From the NCBI RefSeq assembly GCF_000426825.1, contig NZ_AUGC01000004.1, positions 186,001 through 250,000 on the forward strand: a stretch of 64,000 nt of DNA. Direction: 5' to 3'. The notes beneath the pieces are model-generated. The model had not been told where the DNA came from, did not search any database, and saw nothing but the letters and a program-made list of their open reading frames with translations. The stretch is from Thermonema rossianum DSM 10300. Its GTDB lineage: Bacteria > Bacteroidota > Bacteroidia > Cytophagales > Thermonemataceae. Below are positions 5,717 through 15,546 of the stretch, piece by piece. The position numbers were made by a program, and so were the translations under genes. Each line of letters begins with the position of its first letter. Positions within the stretch are counted from its first letter, which is position 1.

Positions 5717-8526
5717 ACTTGTAAATGGTTTTTCAAAAATGGGGCGGTAGGGCTGTTGCTTATTTCCAACAAGCCTTCGGGCTTGCCTTCGTATAAAAGA
5801 TAACCGCCTTGTTCGCCCCCCTCAGGACCTAATTCTATGAGCCAGTCGGCCGATTTGATGATTTCCATGTTGTGTTCGATAATCAGCACGCTGTTGCCCT
5901 GCTCGATGAGTGCCTGCAGTGCTTTCAACAGTTTTTGTATGTCGTGGATATGCAAGCCGGTGGTGGGCTCATCGAAGATGAAGAGCGTATGCCCTTTGTG
6001 GCTGCCGCCCCCGTCCAGGAAGGTAGCCAGTTTGAGGCGCTGGGCTTCACCGCCGGAAAGGGTAGAGGCCGGCTGTCCCAAGCGCACGTAGCCTAAGCCT
6101 ACCTCGTGAAGCAACTCCAGCTTTTGTGCTATCTTTTTCTCTTTGGCGAAAAAGTGCAGGGCTTCTTCCACGGTCATGTCGAGCACCTCGGCAATATTTT
6201 TCCCTTGGTATTCTACCTCGAGCACTTCCTGCTTGAAACGCTTGCCACCACATACTTCGCAGGTAATGTGTATGTCAGCCATAAACTGCATTTCAATGCA
6301 TATTTCGCCTTCGCCCTGACAGTTTTCGCAGCGCCCCCCCTCTATGTTGAAGGAAAAGGTGCCGGCTTTGTAGCCCCGTGCCTTGGCAAGTGCTTGTGAT
6401 GCATACAGCTCACGAATGGCATCATAGGCTTTGATGTAGGTAACCGGGTTGGAGCGGGAAGAGCGCCCCATGGGGCGTTGATCGATAAACTGCACGTCTT
6501 TGATTACAGACAGGTCCCCTTCGAGGGCTTTGAACTTGCCACTTTCTTCTTCCACCTTTAAATCGAGGCGACGCGCCAAGGCAGGGTAAAGAATACGCTT
6601 CACCAGGGTGGATTTGCCCGAGCCCGAAACGCCGGCAATGACAGTAAGCACGCCCAGGGGAATGGTTACGTCTATTTTTTTGAGATTGTGTTGGGCAGCC
6701 CCTACGATGCGCAGGCTTTGGGTCCAGGGGCGCCGCAGGGCAGGAGTGGGGATTTGCATGTGCCCGTTCAAGTAACGCAGGGTATAAGAGCGTTGTATGG
6801 CTTGGGCGTCTGCTTCGTCTATTTTTCCTTGAAAGACCACTTCGCCACCACCGCTGCCGGCTTCGGGTCCCATGTCAATGAGGTAGTCGGCAGCGCGAAT
6901 CACCTCTTCTTCGTGTTCCACCACAATGACTGTGTTGCCTGTGTCGCGCAGCTTTTTTAGTACGCCTACCAGGCGGTGGGTGTCGCGCGGGTGAAGCCCT
7001 ATGCTTGGCTCGTCAAGGATATACAAAGAGCCCACGAGCGCACTGCCCAACGAAGTAGCCAAGCGCATGCGCTGGTATTCGCCCCCCGAGAGGGTGTTGG
7101 CTGCCCGGTTGAGGGTCAAATAGCCCAAGCCTACCGCTTGCATGTAATGCAAGCGGTTCTGTATTTCAATCAGCAGGCGACGGGCAATTTGCTGCTCGTG
7201 TGTGTTGAGCTGCAGGCTGCGGAAAAAGTCCGCCACCTTGTCTATAGGCATCAATACCAGCTCTTGAATAGAAGTGCCTTGTATTTTTACATAGCCGGCT
7301 TCCTTGCGAATGCGGGTGCCGCGGCAGTCCGGGCAAATGGTGCGTCCACGATAGCGCGACAAAAATACGCGGTACTGTATCTTGTGTGCTTGGGAAGCTA
7401 TGTAATCAAAGAAAGCATAAATGCCTTGCAATTCCCCTTTGCCGTACCACAGCAAGTCTTTTTCTTGGGGGGTGAGCTCTTCATACGGTTTGTGTATGGG
7501 GAAGCCGTAGCGGTGCGCCTGCTTGATAAACGCCTGTTTCCATTCGCTCATGCGTGGGGTGCGCCAAGGGGCTACCGCATCGCTGTAAACAGAAAGCGCG
7601 GGGTCGGGGATAACCAGCTCTTCGGAGATGCCCAAGGTGGTGCCAAAGCCTTCACAGGTAGGGCATGCGCCATAGGGGTTGTTGAAGCTAAACAAAGCCA
7701 CACTCGGCTCTTCGAAAGTCATGCCGTCCAGCTCGAATTTATCGGAGAAGTGGTGCATATCGTTGGGCAGCAGCAACACATAGCATTCGTCGTGCCCTTC
7801 AAAGAAGGCGGTCTGCACCGAGTCGCTCAAGCGGTAATAGAGGGTTTCGTCTTCACGATGGCGCAAGGCTATTCGGTCGATGAGCAGATATACCGGGCTG
7901 CGTTTCTTGAATTTGATTTCTTTAGGCTTTTGCAGCAGCTCGCTGATGTCTTGTATTTCGTTTTCGTAGAAAATGCGGGAAAATCCTTTTTGCAATATGA
8001 TACGCAGCTCTTCTTCCCAGCTTCTGTCTTCGGGCTTGCGGATGGGCGCCAGTATGTATAGCTTGGTGCCTTCGGCTTGGCGTAAAATGAAATCCACCAC
8101 ATCTTGCACGGTATCGCGCTTCACTTCGCGCCCCGAGACAGGCGAAAAAGTGCGTCCGATACGGGCAAAAAGCAACTTTAAATAGTCGTAAATTTCGGTG
8201 ACGGTGCCCACGGTGGAGCGGCTGTTACGGCTGCCTGTTTTCTGTTCGATGGCAATGGCAGGCGACAGCCCGTGAATGGCCTCTACTTGTGGTTTTTCCA
8301 TGCGCCCCAAAAACTGACGCACATAGGCGCTGAGGCTTTCCACGTACATGCGCTGCCCTTCGGCAAAGAGGGTGTCAAAAGCAAGGGAGGACTTTCCCGA
8401 GCCCGACAAACCGCTGATGACCGTGAAGCTATTGCGCGGGATGCGCACATCTACTTTCTTTAAATTATGCTCTGCTGCACCTTTTACGATAATGTCTTGT
8501 TGCAAGTGTTTTTCTAAAACGTCCAT
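5713..8526 (-). CDS. uvrA: Excinuclease ABC subunit A
   Basis: A 937-residue UvrA, the damage-recognising ATPase of nucleotide excision repair, working with UvrB in the cytoplasm. Two ABC modules are clear: Walker A GLSGSGKSSLAFD at about 39-51 and GVSGSGKSTLVKR near 640, each followed later by an LSGGE signature (TLSGGEYQRMRLA; TLSGGEAQRLKLA) and Walker B (LYILDEPSIGLH; LFIFDEPTTGLH). Zinc-binding cysteine pairs are present (CPTCEGFG with CPDCRGTR; CENCQGEG with CEVCGGKRF). Length and order are normal. A complete Bacteroidota promoter precedes it, and its stop codon overlaps the start of the polyketide synthase. Confidence 0.97.
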   Translation of the reverse strand: MDVLEKHLQQDIIVKGAAEHNLKKVDVRIPRNSFTVISGLSGSGKSSLAFDTLFAEGQRMYVESLSAYVRQFLGRMEKPQVEAIHGLSPAIAIEQKTGSRNSRSTVGTVTEIYDYLKLLFARIGRTFSPVSGREVKRDTVQDVVDFILRQAEGTKLYILAPIRKPEDRSWEEELRIILQKGFSRIFYENEIQDISELLQKPKEIKFKKRSPVYLLIDRIALRHREDETLYYRLSDSVQTAFFEGHDECYVLLLPNDMHHFSDKFELDGMTFEEPSVALFSFNNPYGACPTCEGFGTTLGISEELVIPDPALSVYSDAVAPWRTPRMSEWKQAFIKQAHRYGFPIHKPYEELTPQEKDLLWYGKGELQGIYAFFDYIASQAHKIQYRVFLSRYRGRTICPDCRGTRIRKEAGYVKIQGTSIQELVLMPIDKVADFFRSLQLNTHEQQIARRLLIEIQNRLHYMQAVGLGYLTLNRAANTLSGGEYQRMRLATSLGSALVGSLYILDEPSIGLHPRDTHRLVGVLKKLRDTGNTVIVVEHEEEVIRAADYLIDMGPEAGSGGGEVVFQGKIDEADAQAIQRSYTLRYLNGHMQIPTPALRRPWTQSLRIVGAAQHNLKKIDVTIPLGVLTVIAGVSGSGKSTLVKRILYPALARRLDLKVEEESGKFKALEGDLSVIKDVQFIDQRPMGRSSRSNPVTYIKAYDAIRELYASQALAKARGYKAGTFSFNIEGGRCENCQGEGEICIEMQFMADIHITCEVCGGKRFKQEVLEVEYQGKNIAEVLDMTVEEALHFFAKEKKIAQKLELLHEVGLGYVRLGQPASTLSGGEAQRLKLATFLDGGGSHKGHTLFIFDEPTTGLHIHDIQKLLKALQALIEQGNSVLIIEHNMEIIKSADWLIELGPEGGEQGGYLLYEGKPEGLLEISNSPTAPFLKNHLQV

Positions 8527-8567
8527 AGTCTCTTTTCTAAGCGGCAGGTATCTTTCGTTTAACTAAA

Positions 8568-8597
8568 CAAAGATATTGAATGTTGAGCGAACACAAA
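8568..8597 (-). promoter_or_regulatory. Promoter of the uvrA-polyketide synthase operon
   Basis: On the minus strand TTTG (8597-8594) and TATCTTTG (8575-8568) are spaced by 18 bases, close to the Bacteroidota consensus. The -7 lies 41 bases before the uvrA ATG. No LexA-like operator was recognised. Confidence 0.7.
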
Positions 8598-8681
8598 GCC
8601 CGCGGCAGACGACGGACGTGTGTCCTTATGTAAACCTGAATGCGTATCTTGCGTACATAATGCATAAAAATAACAGCCATC

Positions 8682-9356
8682 ATGAAACGAACGCTGCTTT
8701 TCTTTTCTTTGCTTTTGGTATGCGTGTGCTGCTCAACTGCTTTTGCACAAGACGATTTTTTTGAAGGCGTGGTGCGTTACCGTCATTTTATAGAAATCAA
8801 AGACACTTTGGCCAACGAGTGGGAAGTCACCGCCTTGTATGGTGAAGGGGGCAATTTTTACATAAACAAAGAAGGCAGGTATCGCATTGAGCCCCGCGGT
8901 ACTTCCATCGAATGGCAAATATATGATCCGCAACAAGCGCGTTTGTATTTTAAATTCATCAAGCGCGACACGGTGTATTGGCATGCCGCCACCATGCCCA
9001 CAGAAGAAGTGGTGGAGGTTTATCCTGTCAAGGAAGAAAAAGATTATTTGTTGGGCTACACCTGCCATCTGTTGATGATGAAGGTGAAAACAGTGGGAAG
9101 CAGTCCCGAGGTTTTGGGCAAGATGTATTTTTTTGCACCGGAGCTGAAAGTCAATGCCGCTGCTTTTGCCCGTCACCATACCAATTCACAAGACCGTGTG
9201 TTTGCTATTACACAGTCTATCCCTTTACGTATAGTGGTACTGCAGCGCCATTATAGAGTCATCATAGAAGCCGAAGATGTAGAACCGCGCGCCTTGCCTG
9301 CCGATTTGTTCCGTATTCCGGCCGACTTGCCCCAAAAGGAACTGCAATTTAACTAA
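8682..9356 (+). CDS. Secreted protein, possibly GLPGLI/DUF4412-like
   Basis: A 224-residue protein with a signal peptide (MKRTLLFFSLLLVCVCCSTAFA, cleavage after AFA at about 22). The mature part begins with DDFFEGVVRYRHFIEIKD and contains LLGYTCHLLMMKV, a layout reminiscent of the periplasmic GLPGLI and DUF4412 families of Bacteroidota, where an F.G.v.Y start and a conserved G-x-x-C segment occur; I am not certain of the assignment. Probably periplasmic or outer-membrane associated. It is transcribed divergently from uvrA. A weak hairpin at about 9389-9415 follows it. Confidence 0.65.
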   Translation: MKRTLLFFSLLLVCVCCSTAFAQDDFFEGVVRYRHFIEIKDTLANEWEVTALYGEGGNFYINKEGRYRIEPRGTSIEWQIYDPQQARLYFKFIKRDTVYWHAATMPTEEVVEVYPVKEEKDYLLGYTCHLLMMKVKTVGSSPEVLGKMYFFAPELKVNAAAFARHHTNSQDRVFAITQSIPLRIVVLQRHYRVIIEAEDVEPRALPADLFRIPADLPQKELQFN

Positions 9357-9452
9357 CGCCCCGCCTTGTTCTTTGATGCTCTTCGAGGTGGCTGCCTTTT
9401 TGCCAAAGGGCAGCCCTTCGTATTGCATACTATTTTTTTAAACAAAAGTCTT

Positions 9453-9460
9453 TAACTTTG
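9453..9460 (+). promoter_or_regulatory. Candidate -7 element upstream of gcvP
   Basis: TAACTTTG fits TAnnTTTG and ends 40 bases before the gcvP ATG. A well-spaced -33 element is not evident, and no glycine riboswitch fold was noticed. Confidence 0.45.
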
Positions 9461-9500
9461 GGTCATCTTTGCAAAAAAGGTCTCTTTAATCCCAAAGAAC

Positions 9501-12386
9501 ATGAAACAAACCTGGTTCCGTCCCACGCCTTTTGTTGAGCGTCACATAGGTTCCGACGCGACAGAACAAAAGGAAATGCTTCATACCATTGGTGTGGCGT
9601 CCGTCGATGAACTGATTGCTCAAACCATTCCGCAGTCTATACGCTTGCAGCAGCCCATGCCGTTGCCCGGTGCAGTAGATGAACGCCGATTCTTGGAAGA
9701 ATTCAAGGCACTGGCGCAAAAAAACAAAGTGCATCGTTCCTATATAGGCATGGGATATTACGGCACGGTGACTCCTTCGGTTATCTTACGAAATATACTT
9801 GAAAATCCCGCCTGGTACACGGCTTACACGCCCTATCAGGCGGAAATTGCTCAAGGGCGTTTGGAAGCGCTGCTCAATTTTCAAACCATGGTAGCCGACC
9901 TGACCGGCATGGAGCTGGCCAACGCTTCTTTGCTGGACGAGGCTACTGCCGCTGCCGAAGCCATGAACATGCTTTATCAGACACGCCCCAAAGAGCAAGA
10001 GCACCGCAACCGTTTCTTTGTGTCGAAGCATTGTTTTCCGCACACCATCGATGTGTTGCTGACACGGGCCGAGCCTCTGGGCATTGAGCTGGTCATCGAC
10101 GATGAAGCGGGCATTGACTGGGAAAACGCCGACTATTTCGGTATGCTGGTGCAATACCCCAATGCCGAAGGCGAAGTGATAGACTATACCTCTCTTTTTG
10201 AGAAAGCGCACGCCCATGGTACGCGTTGTGTGGTAGCTGCCGATATTTTGAGTCTGTGTTTGTTGAAATCACCGGCTGCCATGGGGGCGGAAGTGGCCGT
10301 AGGCTCTACTCAGCGTTTTGGTGTGCCCATGGGCTTTGGTGGACCGCATGCCGCTTATTTTGCAACTAAAGAAATATATAAGCGCAACATACCGGGGCGC
10401 ATCATCGGTGTCTCGAAAGATGCCGACGGCAAGCCTGCTTTGCGTATGGCGCTTCAAACCCGGGAGCAGCATATTCGCCGTGAACGGGCTACTTCGAATA
10501 TCTGTACGTCGCAGGTGTTGCTGGCAGTCATGGCAAGCATGTATGCCGTGTATCATGGGCCCCAAGGCTTACGCCGCATTGCCGAGCGCGTACACGGTAT
10601 GACCGCACTCCTTGCAGAAGCTTTGCAAAAAGCCGGCTTCCGTTTGCGCAACAATACCTACTTCGATACCTTGACCATCCTTTGCGACAAGCCCGAAGCC
10701 GTGCGTGCGGCGGCCGAGAAGCGCGAAATCAACTTGCATTACGGAGCGGACTTCGTGCGCTTGTCGATAGATGAGACGGTCACCCCGCAAGACCTTGAAG
10801 ACCTGGTGGCTGTTTTCAATGAAGCAAATGGCGGAGCGGTAGCGTTAAGCTTGCCCGAAGCAGCCCCCTGCGCTTTACCCGCTGCTCTGGTGCGCCCGGT
10901 AGATTACTTGCAGCACCCGGTGTTCAATACCCACCACACCGAGCATGAAATGCTGCGTTATATCCGCTCTCTGGAAGAAAAAGACCTTTCACTGGTGCAT
11001 TCCATGATTTCGCTGGGCAGCTGCACCATGAAGCTGAATGCCACCACCGAGATGTTGCCTGTTACCTGGACAGAATGGGCAAATATTCATCCTTTTGCGC
11101 CTGCTTCGCAAACCGAAGGCTATCGTCTGATGATAGAGCGCTTGTCGCAGTGGTTGTGCACCATTACCGGCTTTGATGCTATTTCCATGCAGCCCAACTC
11201 CGGTGCACAAGGCGAATATACCGGTTTGATGGTCATCCGGGCTTATTTGAAGTCGAAAGGCGAAGGACACCGTCATGTAGCACTCATTCCTGCTTCTGCG
11301 CATGGTACCAACCCGGCCAGTGCCGTGTTGGCAGGCATGAAAGTGGTGGTGGTCAAAACCGATGCACGTGGCAACATAGATGTGGAAGACCTGAAAGCCA
11401 AAGCCCGGCAATATGCCAACGATTTGGCTTGCCTGATGATTACTTATCCTTCCACACACGGCGTATTCGAAGAGTCGGTGCAGGAAATATGCGATATTAT
11501 CCACCAATACGGAGGGCAGGTATATATGGACGGTGCCAACATGAATGCCCAAGTAGGGCTGACCAATCCGGCCATTATTGGGGCTGACGTATGCCACCTG
11601 AATTTGCATAAAACCTTCTGTATTCCTCATGGTGGCGGTGGACCCGGTATGGGACCCATTGCCGTGAAAAAACACTTGGCGCCCTTCTTGCCCAACCATG
11701 TGATGGGCGGCGAAAAGCATGCCGAAGGGATCCATGCCGTAGCCGCAGCGCCTTTTGGCAGTGCCAGCATCTTGCCCATCTCTTACGCTTATATTGCCAT
11801 GATGGGCGCCGAAGGGCTTACCGAAGCCACGAAGGCCGCCATCTTGCATGCCAACTACATCAAGGCACGGCTGGAAAAAGCCTATCCCGTGCTCTATACG
11901 AACGAAAAGGGAAGAGTGGCGCACGAGATGATTATAGACTGCCGGGCGTTTAAAAAGGTGGGCATCGAGGTGGAAGATATTGCCAAGCGTTTGATGGATT
12001 ATGGTTTTCATGCGCCCACGGTATCTTTCCCCGTACCCGGCACGCTTATGATTGAACCTACCGAAAGTGAGAGCAAAGCCGAGCTGGATCGTTTCTGCGA
12101 TGCTCTCTTGGCTATACGCGAAGAGATTGCCGAAATAGAGCGTGGCGAGTACCCCAAAGACAACAACGTGCTCAAAAACGCACCCCATACTGCTGCCATG
12201 CTCACTGCTTCGGAATGGAACTATCCTTATAGCCGTGAAAAAGCGGCCTATCCTTTGCCGTATTTGCGCCAACGCAAATTCTGGGTGCCGGTGCGCCGTG
12301 TCGATAATGCATATGGCGACCGCAACCTGGTGTGCAGCTGCCTGCCTGTGAGTGCCTATGAAGAAACCGCAGATATGAATGCTTAA
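9501..12386 (+). CDS. gcvP: Glycine dehydrogenase (decarboxylating), single-chain P protein
   Basis: A 961-residue PLP enzyme of the glycine cleavage system; it decarboxylates glycine and passes the aminomethyl group to lipoyl-GcvH. Both halves of the ancestral duplication are present, as in the homodimeric bacterial form. The N-terminus [17 protein letters not shown] is typical. The PLP lysine is Lys704 in [19 protein letters not shown], and PNSGAQGEY and [10 protein letters not shown] are conserved active-site segments of the second half. The gene stands alone: gcvT and gcvH are not in the window. A bidirectional terminator follows at 12415-12440. Confidence 0.97.
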   Translation: MKQTWFRPTPFVERHIGSDATEQKEMLHTIGVASVDELIAQTIPQSIRLQQPMPLPGAVDERRFLEEFKALAQKNKVHRSYIGMGYYGTVTPSVILRNILENPAWYTAYTPYQAEIAQGRLEALLNFQTMVADLTGMELANASLLDEATAAAEAMNMLYQTRPKEQEHRNRFFVSKHCFPHTIDVLLTRAEPLGIELVIDDEAGIDWENADYFGMLVQYPNAEGEVIDYTSLFEKAHAHGTRCVVAADILSLCLLKSPAAMGAEVAVGSTQRFGVPMGFGGPHAAYFATKEIYKRNIPGRIIGVSKDADGKPALRMALQTREQHIRRERATSNICTSQVLLAVMASMYAVYHGPQGLRRIAERVHGMTALLAEALQKAGFRLRNNTYFDTLTILCDKPEAVRAAAEKREINLHYGADFVRLSIDETVTPQDLEDLVAVFNEANGGAVALSLPEAAPCALPAALVRPVDYLQHPVFNTHHTEHEMLRYIRSLEEKDLSLVHSMISLGSCTMKLNATTEMLPVTWTEWANIHPFAPASQTEGYRLMIERLSQWLCTITGFDAISMQPNSGAQGEYTGLMVIRAYLKSKGEGHRHVALIPASAHGTNPASAVLAGMKVVVVKTDARGNIDVEDLKAKARQYANDLACLMITYPSTHGVFEESVQEICDIIHQYGGQVYMDGANMNAQVGLTNPAIIGADVCHLNLHKTFCIPHGGGGPGMGPIAVKKHLAPFLPNHVMGGEKHAEGIHAVAAAPFGSASILPISYAYIAMMGAEGLTEATKAAILHANYIKARLEKAYPVLYTNEKGRVAHEMIIDCRAFKKVGIEVEDIAKRLMDYGFHAPTVSFPVPGTLMIEPTESESKAELDRFCDALLAIREEIAEIERGEYPKDNNVLKNAPHTAAMLTASEWNYPYSREKAAYPLPYLRQRKFWVPVRRVDNAYGDRNLVCSCLPVSAYEETADMNA

Positions 12387-12414
12387 AAAGCTTTTATGAC
12401 CCACAGGAAGCAAA

Positions 12415-12440
12415 AAAGGGGAGCTTTGGTGCTCCCCTTT
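12415..12440. terminator. Bidirectional terminator between gcvP and the 58-residue gene
   Basis: Arms AAAGGGGAGC (12415-12424) and GCTCCCCTTT (12431-12440) pair perfectly around a 6-base loop. T-rich tracts follow on both strands (CTTTATTTTTT on plus, TTTTTTG on minus), so it can end both gcvP and the minus-strand operon. Confidence 0.85.
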
Positions 12441-12488
12441 CTTTATTTTTTGCCTGATATGGCATCCCCATACAGCCCGGGGACTTGA

Positions 12489-12665
12489 TTATTTCTTTAC
12501 CAAAATATAGGTCATGTATAACAATTTTTTACCGTTGGTTTCTTCCACGTTAACACTGATGTCTTTTAAATGCCAACCTTCTTTTACCAATGCGGTAATT
12601 TCAGAAATATCTAAGGTGGTTTCGGTAAGCAAATTGATGGTTTTCAATATTTCCTTCTTTTCCAT
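12489..12665 (-). CDS. Small 58-residue protein of unknown function
   Basis: Reading the minus strand gives an uninterrupted frame from ATG at 12665 to TAA at 12489. The product begins MEKKEILKTINLLTETT, continues with a helical stretch DISEITALVKEGW, and ends with a beta-like segment KKLLYMTYILVKK. It is acidic-basic balanced and has no signal peptide. I do not recognise the family. It lies 81 bases downstream of the PP2C phosphatase gene on the same strand and just before a strong terminator, so it may be the last gene of that operon. Sense codon use and the position directly before a terminator are what support it as a gene. Confidence 0.6.
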   Translation of the reverse strand: MEKKEILKTINLLTETTLDISEITALVKEGWHLKDISVNVEETNGKKLLYMTYILVKK

Positions 12666-12746
12666 AAGAGTAAGCTTTTGGATTTCTTAGTTTATTTCTT
12701 CTTTTGGGTCAAGATAGGAAAAAAAGCGCATAAAAAGCAATTTTAT

Positions 12747-13958
12747 TTAGAAAAAACGGCAGCATAAAATGGTGCAGTCGTCGTGCGGAAGCGGGTTGCT
12801 GCAGAATCTATGTACATCGTCCAAGAGCGCATTGACAAAGTCATCTACCGGCAAATGGTGGTGGCGCTGAATAAATTGCTCCAGCTTTTCTATGCCATAC
12901 TGCTCCGATTGCGCATTGTGCAACTCTACCAGCCCGTCGGTGTAGGCAAGCAAGAGCGCTTTCTCTACTTTTTCTATGGTGGATACTTCCAAAAAAGGCA
13001 GAGGACAAAAGCAGCCCAATACGGTACTGCCACGCGACAGACGCTGCACCGGTCGCCCGGCACTATACAAAAAAGGCGGATGATGGCCGGCATTGATGTA
13101 GGACATTTGCTTTTTTCCAAAGTGGTAGTGTGCCAGAAAAACGGTAATAAAGTTTTCGCCTTGTATGTTCTCGTAAACCAACTCATTGAGCTGATGAATG
13201 ATGTCGGGCAGGTGGTAGGTGTTTTTTACAATGGCGCGTAGCGACGCTTGAAAGTTGGCCATCATCAAGGCGGCACCCAGCCCCTTGCCCGATACATCGG
13301 CAATGCATAGTAGCATCTCCTCTTCGTTGATGCCTATGATATCGTAAAAATCGCCTCCTACGTTGCGGTGTGGCTGGTAAAAAACGGCCAAGTCGAACTT
13401 GTCTTGGTGGGCAATTTTTGAAGGTAAAAGCATGCGTTGCACCTTTTGCGCCAGTGCCAGCTCCCTTTGAAGGGCTTCTTGCTCTATTTGTTTGCGAACC
13501 AAGCGCTTGTTTTCAATGGCCACCAGCACAATGTTGCTTAGCGTTTGCACGAATTCCAAATCTATTTCTTCTTCGCCGTACGTACCCAGAAATACATGTG
13601 CAAGCGCCTTGTTCTGATGTATGACCGGCACTACCCAATCATAGACTTTAAAGATAGAAGGCAGTTGGGTTTGTGCTACCCGCACCGGAGTGTGTATGTC
13701 GGCCAACAGCTGCCGGCATGTTTCGTCCATGCTCATGGGCAGTTGGCTGCGTTGGCTTTGTGGTATTTTGCGCAGGCACTGGTCTGGTGTTTCCCATGCA
13801 TAAAGGGCTGCTTTTGAAAAGTGCAGATAGCCCTGTAAGGTGAATTGATAAATGCGGTATAATTGCTCCTCGTTGAGGTTGGCATTGATTGCCTGTGTTA
13901 CCTCCAAGAGTGCTTTCAGTGCAATATCTTGTTTGTCTTTCACCTTCGTTTTTACCAC
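12747..13958 (-). CDS. GAF-PP2C (SpoIIE/RsbU-type) serine phosphatase
   Basis: A 403-residue protein. Residues about 15-160 look like a GAF-type sensor domain, followed by a coiled linker (KQIEQEALQRELALAQKVQRML) and a PP2C/SpoIIE catalytic domain. Metal-binding motifs are present: NVGGDFYD, ADVSGKGLGAALMM, NAGHHPPFLY, AYTDGLVE and DDCTILCCR. The family dephosphorylates anti-sigma-factor antagonists or similar targets; no such partner is seen nearby. Translation starts with GTG at 13958, which lies inside the end of the permease gene (7-base overlap, TGGTAA). It belongs to the five-gene minus-strand operon starting at 17537. Confidence 0.88.
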   Translation of the reverse strand: MVKTKVKDKQDIALKALLEVTQAINANLNEEQLYRIYQFTLQGYLHFSKAALYAWETPDQCLRKIPQSQRSQLPMSMDETCRQLLADIHTPVRVAQTQLPSIFKVYDWVVPVIHQNKALAHVFLGTYGEEEIDLEFVQTLSNIVLVAIENKRLVRKQIEQEALQRELALAQKVQRMLLPSKIAHQDKFDLAVFYQPHRNVGGDFYDIIGINEEEMLLCIADVSGKGLGAALMMANFQASLRAIVKNTYHLPDIIHQLNELVYENIQGENFITVFLAHYHFGKKQMSYINAGHHPPFLYSAGRPVQRLSRGSTVLGCFCPLPFLEVSTIEKVEKALLLAYTDGLVELHNAQSEQYGIEKLEQFIQRHHHLPVDDFVNALLDDVHRFCSNPLPHDDCTILCCRFF

Positions 13959-15295
13959 TGATATTGAGTGTTGGATTTGGGGTCGATGGCATCGCGCATG
14001 GCGTTGCCCAATAGGTTAAAAGCCAGCACAGTAATGAAAATACAGAAGCTGGGCGCCCATAACAGGTGCGAGCCCGTGGAGCTGGCTGAAAGCCCGATGA
14101 CCTCATATCCTTCATTGACCATCATCCCCCAAGAAGGCGTAGGGGGCTGCACGCCCAAGCCAAGGAAACTAAGCCCCGCCTCTATCAAGATGGCATAGGC
14201 GAAGTTGGCACTGGCTTGCACCACGATGGCGCCCAGCACGTTGGGCAGCATGTGGCGCAGTAATATATGACGGCGGGGGGCGCCTATAGCGCGCGCGGCT
14301 TCTATGTATGGTGCTTTTTTGAGCGCCATGATTTGCCCGCGCACGACCCTTGCCACTTCTACCCAGTTGGTAAGACCCACTGCCAAAAAGGTAACCCACA
14401 GGCTCTTTGACTGCAACGCCAAACTGATGGCAATAACCAGCATGATGCTGGGAATAGACCAAACAACGGTCATAAACCATACGATGACGCGGTCGGTCCA
14501 ACCACCAAAGAAGCCGGCAATTGAACCCAAGCTTACGCCTACCAACAGCGCAATGAGCACGGCGAAGGCACCTACGAAAAGCGAGATGCGGAATCCAATA
14601 ATGAGCCGGCTCAATACGTCGCGCCCTTGGCGATCGGTTCCCAATAAAAAGAAGCGCTCTTCTACTTGCTTCGCTTCAAATAGCTGCTGTACCTCTTGCA
14701 GCGTAATTGTTTGTAGCTGCTCGTGGCTATCGAGGTAATAGGCTTGGTTGCCACATATAACAAAATTGCCTTCATCGCTCTTTTGGCAGTTCTTTCCTTC
14801 GTCAGATTTGAGAAACGCATCCAATTTGGGACTATCCCCGATAAAAAGGGCTTGAGTAGCGTTTAAAAGATGCATTTTTTCAATGGAGTGCCTGCGCCCG
14901 TTACTCGCATGGTAGGGGATGTAATGCACATACCAGCCTTCTATGTAAAAGGAATCTACGGGGATGATGGCGTACGGCGATTCTTGCCCAAAGAGCATGC
15001 GTTTGAACCAGTTCTGCTGCTCTACTTCCACGTGCCGGTGCCGCTTAATAAGGCGCACACTGCTCCCCGGCGGTAAAAGCTTGATTTGTACGCTGCCATC
15101 ATTGGCATTGGGCGTGGAATCCGGTGCAATAAGGTAGCCCAACAGGGCAATCAGTACCGACAGCCCGATGACCACAAGGCTGCTGACAGCCTTGAAGTCT
15201 TTTTTCAGGCGTGAAAAAAACTGAGAAAAAGGACCTTGGGGCGGCGTGGTCGTTGGATATGTATTGTTCTGTGTTTGCGTTGTCATAGAAGCCAT
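13952..15295 (-). CDS. OppC/DppC-like ABC transporter permease with large periplasmic insertion
   Basis: A 447-residue inner-membrane permease. TM1 is at about 36-56. A soluble stretch of ~160 residues follows (about 57-215), much longer than in classic OppC, then the permease core starts with LLGTDRQGRDVLSRLIIGFRIS and carries the BPD-type EAA loop ARAIGAPRRHILLRHMLPNV. The C-terminus ends GNAMRDAIDP, typical of OppC. The family imports oligopeptides or nickel with OppB, OppD, OppF and a binding protein, none of which is in the window. The start ATG overlaps the preceding stop by one base (TAATG at 15293-15297); an alternative ATG lies three codons downstream. Confidence 0.88.
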   Translation of the reverse strand: MASMTTQTQNNTYPTTTPPQGPFSQFFSRLKKDFKAVSSLVVIGLSVLIALLGYLIAPDSTPNANDGSVQIKLLPPGSSVRLIKRHRHVEVEQQNWFKRMLFGQESPYAIIPVDSFYIEGWYVHYIPYHASNGRRHSIEKMHLLNATQALFIGDSPKLDAFLKSDEGKNCQKSDEGNFVICGNQAYYLDSHEQLQTITLQEVQQLFEAKQVEERFFLLGTDRQGRDVLSRLIIGFRISLFVGAFAVLIALLVGVSLGSIAGFFGGWTDRVIVWFMTVVWSIPSIMLVIAISLALQSKSLWVTFLAVGLTNWVEVARVVRGQIMALKKAPYIEAARAIGAPRRHILLRHMLPNVLGAIVVQASANFAYAILIEAGLSFLGLGVQPPTPSWGMMVNEGYEVIGLSASSTGSHLLWAPSFCIFITVLAFNLLGNAMRDAIDPKSNTQYQW

Positions 15296-15546
15296 TATAG
15301 GTTATGAGCCAACAGCCCTTCTTTACTGGCAAGATAACGATACTTCCGGTATTCTTGCCTGAACCGGCTTAGCTCGGTGATGATTTCCTCTTGCGAAGGA
15401 TGGTAGCAACGTACCCATCCTTTTATTATCATTTGCTCGAGGGCATCGCGTATCTCATGCTCTTGATAAGGCGTTTCGCGCAACAAGTGCTCGAAATCTA
15501 CAAGAAAATAAAGCTCGTCGAGCAGGTCAAATTCTATGGTTGTCAT
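15295..15546 (-). CDS. Small protein (83 residues), possibly winged-helix-like
   Basis: I start at ATG 15546 (MTTIEFDLLDELYFLVDFEH) because it overlaps the glycosyltransferase stop as ATGA (15543-15546), the same coupling seen elsewhere in this operon; an upstream frame extension would overlap that gene by 58 bases. The sequence reads like a small helical domain with a helix-turn-helix feel (ETPYQEHEIRDALEQMIIKGWVRCY), but I do not recognise a family. Its stop overlaps the start of the OppC-like gene by one base. Likely cytoplasmic; role unknown. Confidence 0.7.
   Translation of the reverse strand: MTTIEFDLLDELYFLVDFEHLLRETPYQEHEIRDALEQMIIKGWVRCYHPSQEEIITELSRFRQEYRKYRYLASKEGLLAHNL

Noticed and set aside
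6976-8061. Long open frame antisense to uvrA
   Set aside because: It is a shadow of the conserved uvrA coding frame; the product has no domain-like character.
10989-12413. 474-residue open frame antisense to gcvP
   Set aside because: The GC-rich codon structure of gcvP explains the lack of stops; the encoded sequence is histidine- and glycine-rich with no recognisable motif.
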